Below, one piece after another: positions 8,459-16,984 of a stretch of 64,000 bases of DNA. The position numbers were made by a program, and so were the translations under genes. The first letter of the stretch is position 1. Every line of letters starts with the position of its first letter. The stretch comes from Ichthyophis bannanicus (lineage: Eukaryota; Chordata; Amphibia; Gymnophiona; Ichthyophiidae): NCBI GenBank assembly GCA_033557465.1, contig CM066041.1, forward strand, positions 157,517,532 through 157,581,531. Direction: 5' to 3'. The notes below the pieces were generated by a model that saw nothing but the letters and a program-made list of their open reading frames with translations, had not been told where the DNA came from and made no database searches.

Positions 8459-8626
8459 TATCTCCCCCAGCCAGCAGATGATGGAGACAGAAAACTCTAG
8501 AAACTGCCATGGCATCATCACTGGCATAAATACTGGTGCAACTAGGTGCACCGTCCAATATTTCCTCTGTCTCCAACATATGGTGATTACTGTCTGGTGC
8601 TAGATCTGGAAACTCCTGTCAATTAG
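8459..8626. mobile_element. DIRS-D terminal repeat, second half
   Basis: This continues the older family-D repeat interrupted at 3306. CCAGCAGATGATGGAGACAG also follows the GGGTTAACTCC block in the inverse of 42740-42790. It begins with TATCTCC, the proposed crossover core, and ends where the CR1 3' tail starts at 8627. Confidence 0.65.
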
Positions 8627-8873
8627 AACATAAGAACATAAGATATGCCATACTGGGTCAGACCAAGGTCCATCAAGCCCAGTATTCTGTTTCCAACAGT
8701 GGCCAATCTAGGTCATACGTACCTAGCAGTTTCCCCAAAGGACACAGGTTCCACTATGCTTGTATTGGTTCAAGCATTGATATCCTGGGTCCCTTCTTAA
8801 TAATGGTTTATGGACCTTTCCTCTAGGAACTTGTCCAAACCTTTTTTAAACCCAGCTACACTAACAGCCTTTA

Positions 8874-10930
8874 CTAATCCTCCGGTAACAAATTCCAGAG
8901 TTTGATTACACGTTGAGTGAAAAAATATTTTCTTTTATTAGTCTTAAATAGTTTACCCTGTAGCTTCATTGCATGTCCCCTAGTCTTTCTATATTCTGAT
9001 AAGGTAAACAATCGATCTACATTTACCCGTTCCACTCCGTTCATTAATTTATAGACTTCTATCATATCTCCCCTCAGCCGTCTCTTTTCCAGGTTAAAGA
9101 GCCCTAACCTTTTTAGCCTTTCTTCATAGGAGTATCCTTCCATCCCCTTTACCATTTTGGTGGCTCTTCTCTGAACCTTTTCTAAAATCGCTATATCCTT
9201 TTTAAGATACGGCGACCAGAATTGCACACAATATTCAAGGTGCGGTCTCACCATGGAACGATATAGAGGCATTATAATATCTTTTGTTTTATTTTCCATT
9301 CCTTTCCTTATCATACCTAGCATTCTATTTCCTCTCTTGGCCGCTGCTGCACACTGGGCCGAGGGCTTTAACATGGTAGCCACAATGACGCCTAAATCTT
9401 TTTCCTGGGTGGTGGTTCCTAATGTGGAACCTTGCATCGTGTAACCATAGTTTGGGTTGTTCTACCCTAGGTGCATAACCTTGCACTTGTCCACATTATA
9501 TTTCATCTGCCATTTTGATGCCCAGTCTTCCAATTTATCAAGATCCTCTTGCAATTTTCCACAATCCTCTTGGGTTTTAACAACTTTAAATAGTTTTGTG
9601 TCATCTGCAAATTTGATAACCTCACTCGTTATTCCACTTTCCAGGTCATTTATGAATATGTCAAAAAGCAGCGGACCCAGCACAGATCCCTGGGGTACAC
9701 CACTATTCACCTTTCTCCATTGGGAAAATTGGCCATTTAGCCCTACCCTCTGCTTTCTATCTTTTAACCAGTTCCTGATCCACAATAGTACACTGCCTCC
9801 TATCCCATGACTCTTTAGTTTTGCCAGAAGTCTCTGATGAGGGACCTTGTCAAAGGCTTTCTGAAAGTCCAGATACACAATATCAACCGACTCACCTTTG
9901 TCCACCTGATTATACACTCCTTCAAAAAAACATAACAGATTAGTAAGACAAGATCTTCCTTCTCTAAAGCCATGTTGGCTGTCTCCCATTAGGTCATGAT
10001 TATCTACATGCTGAGTAATTTTATTCTTTATGATGGTTTCTACCATTTTTCCCGGTACTGATGTCAGGCTCACCGGTCTGTAGTTTCCCGGATCACCCCT
10101 GGAACCCTTTTTAAAAATTGGTGTTACATTGGCGATCCTCCAATCTTCAGGTATTAGAGATGATTTTAATGATAGTTCACAGATTACTAATAGCAGGTCT
10201 GCAATCTCGTATTTCAGTTCTTTCAACACCCTTGGATGTATACCATCCGGCCCAGGTGATTTGCTACTCTTCAGTTTATCTAATAGTTGTAATACATCTT
10301 CCCGATGTATCGATATTTCTTTCAATTCTTCCGCACCTTTAAATACCACTTCAGTCATGGGTAACATCCCTACATCTTCCTCAGTAAAGACTGAAGCAAA
10401 GAATTCATTCAATCTCTCCGCTATCGCCTTGTCGCCTCTTAGTGCTCCTTTAACCCCTTTATCATCTAATGGACCAACTGACTCTCTCACAGGTTTTTTG
10501 CTACAAATGTACTTGAAAAGGTCTTTACTTCGCGTTTTTGCTTCCGCAGCAAGCTTCTTCTCAAATTCTGCCTTTGCCTGCCTTATCAATGCCTTGCATT
10601 TGACTTGCCAGTGCTTGTGCTGTTTCCAGGTTTCGTCGTTTGGCTCTTTTTTCCATTTCCTGAAGGATGCTTTTTTGGCAACAACAGCCTCTCTGACCTC
10701 ACCTTTAAACCATGCTGGCAGTTTTTTGGACTTCCTTCCACTTTTCTTAAAGCGTGGAATACAGCTGGTCTGGGCTTCCAAGATAGTATTTTTCAACAAC
10801 AGCCAAGCCTGATGTACGTCTTTAACCTTTGCAACTGCTCCTTTTAGTTTTTTCTTAACTGTTTTCCTCATTTTATCATAGTTTCCCTTTCGAAAGTTAA
10901 AAGGTAGTACTGTGGATTTCCTTACTATCC
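8874..10930 (-). pseudogene. CR1-1 ORF2, reverse transcriptase and C-terminal part
   Basis: Minus-strand frame from about 10930 to 8874. RT marks in order: [92 protein letters not shown] and the catalytic KFADDTKL. The C-terminal part includes [35 protein letters not shown] and [13 protein letters not shown], all CR1 signatures. An in-frame TAG after VMHLG (about 9463, probably AAG to TAG) and a small deletion near 8875 end the frame. The upstream part of the same ORF lies beyond the nested insertion, at 12234-13083. Confidence 0.92.
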
Positions 10931-10935
10931 CTCCT

Positions 10936-12095
10936 ACTATTGTGGATCAGGAACTGGTTAAAAGATAGAAAGCAGAGGGTAGGGCTAAATGGCCAATATT
11001 CCCAATGGAAAAAGGTGAATAGTGGAGTACCCCAGGGATCTGTACTGGGCCCGCTGCTTTTTGACATATTCATAAATGACCTGGAAAAGGGAATAACGAG
11101 TGAGGTTATCAAATTTGCAGATGACACAAAACTGTTTAAAGCTGTTAAAACCCAAGAGGATAGTGGAAAACTGCAGGAGGACCTGGATAAATTGGAAGAC
11201 TGGGCATCCAAATGGCAGATTAAATTTAATGTGGACAAATGCAAAGTTATGCACCTAGGAAAGAACAACCCACACTATAGTTACTCGATGCAAGGCTCCA
11301 CATTAGAAGCCACCACCAGAAAAAAGATTTAGGAGTCATCGTGGATAACATGTTAAAACTCTCGGCCCAGTGTGCAGCGGCGGCCAAGAAAGCAAACAGA
11401 ATGCTAGGTATCATAAGGAAAGGGATGGAGAATAAAACAAAGGATATTATAATGCCTTTGTATCGCTCCATGGTACGACCGCACCTTGAATATTGAGTGC
11501 AATTCTGGTCACCGTATCTTAAAAAGGACATAGCGTTATTCGAAAAAGTACAGAGAAGAGCCACCAAATTGGTGAAGGGGATGGAAGGCTACTCCTATGA
11601 AGAGAGGCTAAAAAGGTTAGGGCTCTTTAGCCTGGAAAAGAGACGGCTGAGGGGAGATATGATAGAGGTCTATAAATTAATGAATGGAGTGGAACAGATA
11701 AACGTGGATCAATTGTTTACGCTATCAGAATATAGAAAGACTAGGGGACATGTAATGAAGCTACAGGGTAAACTATTTAAGACAAATAAGAGAAAATATT
11801 TTTTCACTCAACGTGTAATCAAACTCTGGAATCTGTTACCGGAGGATGTGGTAAGGGCTGTTAGTATAGCTGGGTTTAAAAAAGGTTTGGACAAGTTCCT
11901 GGAGGAAAGGTCCATAAACCACTATTAAAAAGGGACCCAGGACATCAGTGCTTGACCCAGTACAAGCATAGAGGAACCTGTGTCTTTTGGGGATATTGCT
12001 AGGTATGTATGACCTAGATTGGCCACTGTTGGAAACAGGATACTGGGCTCGATGGACCTCGGTCTGACCCAGTATGGCATGTCTTATGTTCTTAA
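10936..12095 (+). mobile_element. 5'-truncated CR1 inserted head-to-head into CR1-1
   Basis: The plus-strand copy begins inside the RT (LWIRNWLKDRKQRV), passes [18 protein letters not shown] and [15 protein letters not shown], and ends in the 3' UTR at TATGTTCTTAA. The host CR1-1 reading (GGIVRKST on one side, SDHSMIAFDLI on the other) resumes exactly across it. The copy has a frameshift near 11330 and a TGA in place of the Cys codon at about 11494, so it is dead. It is from the same CR1 subfamily as its host. Confidence 0.88.
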
Positions 12096-12129
12096 TTAAA
12101 TCAAAGGCGATCATGCTATGATCACTATT

Positions 12130-12226
12130 TATTTAATTTATTTATTTATTTTTATTTATGCTTTTCTTCTATACCGCTTTTTCCCAAGATCAAAGGCGGT
12201 TTACAATTAACATAATGAACGGTTTA
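12130..12226 (-). mobile_element. Short L2-type 3' tail insertion with 7-bp TSD
   Basis: About 97 bp interrupt CR1-1 between two CACTATT copies (12123-12129, 12227-12233). On the minus strand it reads GTAAACCGCCTTTGATC, then GCGGTATAGAAG and an AAATA-rich tail, the same ending as the L2 at 19900-19950. It is either a strongly 5'-truncated L2 or a SINE that borrows the L2 tail. Confidence 0.7.
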
Positions 12227-12233
12227 CACTATT

Positions 12234-13083
12234 GCCAAGTGGCCCCAACAACCTTATCTCTTGCACTAGATCTGGTGTTCCACTAAGGACTAGGTCTAAT
12301 ATGGCTTCCCCTCTGGTCGATTCATGAACCAGCTGCTCCAAGAAGCAGTCATTTATTTCATCTAGGAACTTTATCTCCCTAGCATGTCCTGACGTGACAC
12401 TGAACCAGTCGATACTGGGGTAGTTGAAATCACCCATTATTATTACTGCACTGTAACGTTTGTTAGCTTCCTTGATTTCTTTGAGCATTTCATCATCCAT
12501 TTGGTCATTCTGGCAAGGCGCTCGATAGTACACCCCCATTGCCATTGCCTTCCCCCTTTTACATGGAATTACAATCCATATAGATTCTACAGCAGATTTT
12601 GTTTCCTGCTAAACTTTAATCCTTTCTGACTCAATGCCCTCTCTAACATAGAGAGCAACCCCTCCACCAATTTGATCAGCTCTATCATTACGATATAGTT
12701 TGTACCCAGGTATCACAGTGTCCCACTGGTTGTCCTCCTTCCACCATGTCTCTGATATTCCAATCATATCTAACCTTTCATTTAGTGCTATATATTCTAA
12801 CTCTCCCATCTTATTTTTTAGACTTCTAGCATTTGCATACAAGCATTTTAGAGAATGTATTTTACTCATATTAATTTGGCTGTTGTTAGACATGGGTAAT
12901 TTGGGATCTTTAAGTTCAGTCTGCTCCATACTTGAGGGCATTTGGGCTACTTTACTCTTTTGTGGAACCTCTCTGATTTTGGTAGTATCCTTCAAAGATA
13001 CATTCTTCCGAACCATCCGCTCTTGGGCGACTGTCGGCTTTCCCCTAATATCTAGTTTAAAAGCTGCTCTATCTCCTTTTTAA
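12234..13083 (-). pseudogene. CR1-1 ORF2, AP-like endonuclease domain
   Basis: Minus-strand reading gives LKCLYANARSLKNKMGEL, DMIGISETWW, YKLYRNDRADQIGGGVALYV and, after a TAG at about 12609-12611, GVYYRAP, IIMGDFNYPSIDW and EAILDLVLSGTPDLV. These are the exonuclease-endonuclease-phosphatase motifs of CR1 (ETWW, GDFN, D-L-V-L), which nick target DNA to prime reverse transcription. One nonsense codon splits it. The SDH block lies at about 12100-12122, beyond the small L2-tail insertion. Confidence 0.9.
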
Positions 13084-13156
13084 AGGTTAATGCCAGCAGC
13101 CTGGTTCCATCTTGGTTAAGGTGAAGCCCATCCCTTCGGAAGAGCCCCTCCTTTCC

Positions 13157-13972
13157 TCAGAATGTTCCCCAGTTCCTAACAAATCCAAAACCCTCATCTC
13201 TGCACCATTGTCTCATCCACGCATTGAGACTCCGGAGCTCTGCCTGCCTTTTGGGTCCTGCGCGTGGAACAGGAAGCATTTCGGAGAATGCTACCCTGGA
13301 AGTTCTGGATTTCAACTTCCTACCTAAAAGCCTAAATTTAGCCTCCAGAACCTCCCTACCACATTTTCCTATGTCATTGGTACCGACATGTACCAAGACA
13401 GCAGACTCCTCCCCAGCACTATCTAAGACCTTATCTAGGTGGCGCGTGAGGTCCGCTACCTTCGCACCAGGCAGGCATGTTACCCGGCGATCCTCACGTC
13501 CACCAGCCACCCAGCTATCTACATGCCTAATGATCGAATCACCAACTATAACGGCTGTCCTAACCCTTCCCTCATGGGCACATGGCCCTGGAGAAACTTC
13601 CTCGGTGCGAGAGGTTTTTACATCACCTGGAGGACAGGTCCTAGTTACAGGATCACTTCCTGCCACACCAGGGTGATGCTCTCCTGTCACATGACCTCTC
13701 TCCTCCATGGCAACAGGGATGCTGCCAGACTGGAGGTGCGACTTCAGGACTATATCCCTGTAGGTCTCGTCTATGTACCTCTCTGTCTGTCTTATGCTTT
13801 CCAAGTCTGCTACTTTAGCCTCTAGAGAACGGACTCGTTCCCTGAGATCAAAGAGCTCCTTGCACCTAGTGCACACGTAAGACCTCTCACCAACTGGGAG
13901 AAAATCATACATGTGACACTCAATGCAAAAGACTGGAAAGCCCCCATCCCGCTGCTGGACTGCTGTCTGCAT
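13157..13972 (-). CDS. CR1-1 ORF1, zinc-finger plus SGNH esterase-like protein (271 aa)
   Basis: An open minus-strand frame of 271 codons. The N-terminal FCIECHMYDFLPVGER with YVCTRCKELFDLRERV looks like a Cys-rich finger leading into a short coiled coil (residues about 15-65). From about residue 140, VIVGDSIIRHVD carries the GDS nucleophile block and VLVHVGTNDIGK the GxND block of SGNH/GDSL hydrolases, as described for CR1-group ORF1 proteins. The protein probably binds element RNA. It is upstream of ORF2 on the same strand, as expected. No internal stop is seen, but the ORF2 partner is dead. Confidence 0.85.
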   Translation of the reverse strand: MQTAVQQRDGGFPVFCIECHMYDFLPVGERSYVCTRCKELFDLRERVRSLEAKVADLESIRQTERYIDETYRDIVLKSHLQSGSIPVAMEERGHVTGEHHPGVAGSDPVTRTCPPGDVKTSRTEEVSPGPCAHEGRVRTAVIVGDSIIRHVDSWVAGGREDRRVTCLPGAKVADLTRHLDKVLDSAGEESAVLVHVGTNDIGKCGREVLEAKFRLLGRKLKSRTSRVAFSEMLPVPRAGPKRQAELRSLNAWMRQWCRDEGFGFVRNWGTF

Positions 13973-14335
13973 CTTAGTTTTAAGTTTGTGTTTAGATCTA
14001 AGTTCTTTACTTACTAAGGGTTGCTATGGATATTTATACCTATAAAACTGTACCTAATACGTGTAATATACCCTGTTCACCTGAAGCCCAACCAATCCCA
14101 GGTCCCTAGTGTATGACTGACTTGGGTAATGAGCCTCACCTGAGAGCACCTCCCGTCCCCCAAGATGTGTAAGCACCCACAAAGCTACGATTATCCCAGG
14201 GGTGGGTGGGTGTGGGGTGGGAGGGAGGGAGGGAAACAACACCCACCAAAAGAGGGCTGCTACACAGCACCCTGTCTTGTGCTGCTGAGGTAAGCTAAAT
14301 TCTGATTTGATTTAAATTATAGCTCTTAGCGGCTG

Positions 14336-14562
14336 CTGGGCTCTAACTTCTTATGAAATTTAAACTACAAGCTCTCTGCTGGGTTCTAAATTTAACCAGA
14401 AAGCTCTCTTCTGTGTTTTAAATTTAAGCTAAAAGTACTTTGCTGATGCCAAGCCCTGAGTGACTATTACATTTAAACTACAAGCTCTCTGCTGGGTATG
14501 AAATGTAACCAGAAAGTTCTCCTCTGTGTTTTATATTTAAACTTAAACTGCTGCTACTAGGC
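14336..14562. repeat. Two tandem units of about 113 bp (AT-rich)
   Basis: TAAACTACAAGCTCTCTGCT occurs at about 14361 and again at about 14474, and the CTGTGTTTTA-ATTTAA block recurs with the same 113-bp offset. It probably belongs to the CR1-1 5' region. Confidence 0.7.
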
Positions 14563-14566
14563 CATG

Positions 14567-15006
14567 ACAGTGGGAGAAAGAACACCAGGGGGCAGTGGGA
14601 GAAAGAACACCAGGCAGCCCGCCTCCATAAAAGCGGCGTCCCTCGCCTCTGGAGGGAGCCGCTGCTGCCGCTGGGACCCGCCAACCCCCATGGTACTCCT
14701 GCCCAATCGGGGCAGTGGGAGAAAGAACACCAGGCAGCCCGCCTCCATAAAAGCGGCGTCCCTCGCCTCCGGAGGGAGCCGCTGCTGCCGCTGGGACCCG
14801 CCAACCCCCACGGTACTCCTGCCCAATCGGGGCAGTGGGAGAAAGAACACCAGGCAGCCCGCCTCCATAAAAGCGGCGTCCCTCGCCTCCGGAGGGAGCC
14901 GCTGCTGCCGCTGGGACCCGCCAACCCCCACGGTACTCCTGCCCAATCGGGGCAGTGGGAGAAAGAACACCAGGCAGCCCGCCTCCATAAAAGCGGCGTC
15001 CCTCGC
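14567..15006. repeat. 120-bp GC-rich tandem repeat, three full and two partial units
   Basis: Units begin at 14591, 14711 and 14831 (nearly identical), with a partial fourth at 14951-15006 and a partial leader at 14567. GGCAGTGGGAGAAAGAACAC starts each. Because 120 is a multiple of three, all six frames give repetitive open frames, which explains the apparent proteins here. Variable-number GC-rich repeats are typical of LINE 5' UTR promoters. Ownership by CR1-1 (minus) is favoured by position; the L2 on the plus strand is the alternative. Confidence 0.8.
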
Positions 15007-15069
15007 GGGCACGCCCGCGCCTGAGGGCCCCGCCAGAGGGCCCTTTGGCGTGGCCCTTAGGCGTGGCAC

Positions 15070-15373
15070 TGAGACGCGCAAAAAGGAAGCAACAACCGAC
15101 ATATCCACCGCAAAGAAAACAGCAGAGATAACTCCACCACCGAAGCAAAGAACAAAGACAACAACAACCCCTCAAAGAAAAAGACCCCACCGCTTGGAGA
15201 ACCCAGGTACTCCCACACAGCATGCCACCACTCCTAACCCCCATCTATCTCCTAACCCCCCTCCTAGTCCTCCACCCCCACTCAGACAAACCCTACAACC
15301 CCCTCTGCCCAGACAGAACAGCTCAACCCACGAACATCCACAATCATACACTGTTAGACGGCTGCCTGGGTGA
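15070..15373 (+). pseudogene. Possible L2 ORF1 fragment, Pro/Thr/Lys-rich
   Basis: A continuous plus frame reads a lysine- and threonine-rich stretch, then a proline-rich one (SPNPPPSPPPPLRQTL), ending at TGA 15371-15373. No fold is recognisable. Its place 5' of the L2 endonuclease suggests ORF1. The open frame continues upstream only because of the 120-bp repeats. Confidence 0.35.
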
Positions 15374-16915
15374 GAATGTTCACAGTCTTGGCAAGTGCAT
15401 ATGTCAATATGATTTGCAAGGGATTGTGGTCAATGCAGTCCATTCACACCCGACACAGCTGCTCACAATAATTTAGTTGTGCTCAAGTGTAAAGCCAATA
15501 AGATATTTATTTATGGGGTTATTTCTCCCAACACAGATATGCTTGGTAGCACATAAATCAGGTTACTTGCTTTCAGTGTTAAACTTGAAAAAACAAAATC
15601 AGAAACAACATTTGAACTTGTCAGGCAATCAAAGCAAAAGAAATAAGACCTGGTTGGCAACAAACTGGTCTTTTCTGTAGGCTTAGCTAATATTTTCTTA
15701 GCATGTATCAAACAACAAACAAAAGCCACAAAGAAAGGAAAAAACTGTTCTTTTGAGGTTAACTTCTTATATCTTCCCACATAGATTCAGAAGTGATTCT
15801 CTCAGAGCTCACAAGCAATTAGGTAAGGCTCAATTGCTAGCAGTTATCCAGCTGAAACCCCTTAGCTGGCTTGCTTTCTACTGCGTGGCTAAAAATCCTA
15901 CCCAGGATTTTTTCTGAGTAGATTAAAGAACAAGTTTGTATTTCTTTGTGATGGTTGCTGTACTTTGTAACAGAAAATCACCAAAGGAGTTTAGACAGAG
16001 AGCAGTCCATGTAAACAGATTCTTCATCTGCTATCACCCCCTCTTCTTCAACAAGCATGGGTTCAATATCATGGATTGGCACAGATGAATCTCCCAATGG
16101 AGCACTTTCAGGAGAATACTTGTTTCCCTGCTGTCTTTCAAGGTTATAGCTAGGGCATAGATCAGTGTTCATACCTGAGCTTCCATTGCTGTTAGAGTTC
16201 CTCTCTATATAGCCTGGCCAGTATGTAGTCCAGTTCTTATGTCCAGCCTTCCAATCCAGATCCCTGGACACTGGATCTCTCTTCACATACCTTCTGGCAC
16301 GGGTCTTAGGGTCCCTTCCACGTGCAGCCGTCTCCCTCACAGGTACCGTCTGGAGATTCCTAGCTCTGCAGCACCATTCCTCTGGCTTTCCCCAGTCCAA
16401 TGGTGTATGCTGGCCCTTGGAATGCCTCCCAGTATACGTACTGCTCTGGACTCTTCTAAACCTCTCAAAGGCTTTTCTCCTCTTTCTTCCAAAGGGTTTC
16501 TTTCCCTCTCTGTCCGTCCGGTTTGGCTTCTGCTTCTGATGATCCTCCTGATGATGAAGATGATCAAGCTCAAGCTGATCATGAAGATGATGATGATCCT
16601 GAGGATAATTCTCTGTAGAATAAACTCTACCTTTATTCTGCTTAGATGAGTGCTCCTCCCTAACACAGCGCAGCTGTGCTGAATCAGGCCCTGCCCTTTG
16701 AGATGAGTGCTTAGGGATTACCTCATAGCCCTCCTGATTGAACACATGTTTCCCCACTTCAGCTCCTCTAGTGGCTGTTGGAAACCTGGTGCATTCTGGG
16801 ACTGGTAGTCTTTTATGGGAAAATTCTGTTTTCTTATTTCTACCAGAACTGACAGGTTGCTTGTTCAGAGTCACTTCACCTTTTCAATAGCTCCTTCCTG
16901 AGCTATGATAAGCTT
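15374..16915. other. Unidentified 1.5-kb insert within the L2
   Basis: Plus-strand L2 reading stops at about 15373 and resumes at about 16920. The intervening sequence does not resemble the other families in this window. It contains one long minus-strand open frame (15978-16874) and AT-rich flanks. No clear terminal repeats or target duplication could be defined by eye, so its class is unknown. It may be a fragment of an LTR or other retroelement on the minus strand. Confidence 0.45.
15978..16874 (-). CDS. Hypothetical 298-aa protein inside the unknown insert
   Basis: Open minus-strand frame from ATG 16874 to the stop at 15978. It is rich in charged residues: a His/Asp-rich tract (HHHLHDQLELDHLHHQEDH) coded by a GAT/CAT-rich microsatellite-like stretch, then a basic block (GKKPFGRKRRKAFERFRR) and an acidic C-terminus (MLVEEEGVIADEESVYMD). 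I do not recognise the family. Absence of stops over 298 codons in otherwise decayed DNA suggests recent coding function, possibly a gag- or ORF1-like nucleic-acid-binding protein. Nothing in the sequence proves that. Confidence 0.4.
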   Translation of the reverse strand: MTLNKQPVSSGRNKKTEFSHKRLPVPECTRFPTATRGAEVGKHVFNQEGYEVIPKHSSQRAGPDSAQLRCVREEHSSKQNKGRVYSTENYPQDHHHLHDQLELDHLHHQEDHQKQKPNRTDREGKKPFGRKRRKAFERFRRVQSSTYTGRHSKGQHTPLDWGKPEEWCCRARNLQTVPVRETAARGRDPKTRARRYVKRDPVSRDLDWKAGHKNWTTYWPGYIERNSNSNGSSGMNTDLCPSYNLERQQGNKYSPESAPLGDSSVPIHDIEPMLVEEEGVIADEESVYMDCSLSKLLW

Positions 16916-16984
16916 CCTTATCACAACACACAACCATGCACACATGTACACACACCAACCTGCTCCACTAACCCCACAAACCAC

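Larger units (their letters stand above)
8627..15006 (-). mobile_element. Nearly full-length CR1 LINE (CR1-1)
   Basis: On the minus strand the order is 5' region with tandem repeats (about 15006-14000), ORF1 with an esterase fold (13972-13157), and ORF2 with endonuclease then RT. The 3' tail of AACATAAG-type octamers starts at 8627. It copies itself by target-primed reverse transcription. It was later interrupted by another CR1 (10936-12095) and a short L2-type tail (12130-12226). ORF2 carries several nonsense or frameshift lesions, so it is inactive. The 5' limit is uncertain: assigning the 113-bp and 120-bp tandem repeats to its 5' UTR is inferred from position. Confidence 0.82.

Noticed and set aside
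14478..15373. Collagen- or mucin-like repetitive protein in several frames of both strands
   Set aside because: Caused by a 120-bp tandem repeat whose length is a multiple of three, so open frames appear in all phases. No splice or start context supports a gene.
15374..16915. Possible additional DUS1L or other host exon in the unknown insert
   Set aside because: The long minus-strand frame has no acceptor/donor pair in a matching phase and no similarity to DUS1L. It lies inside an L2, so it arrived as an insertion.
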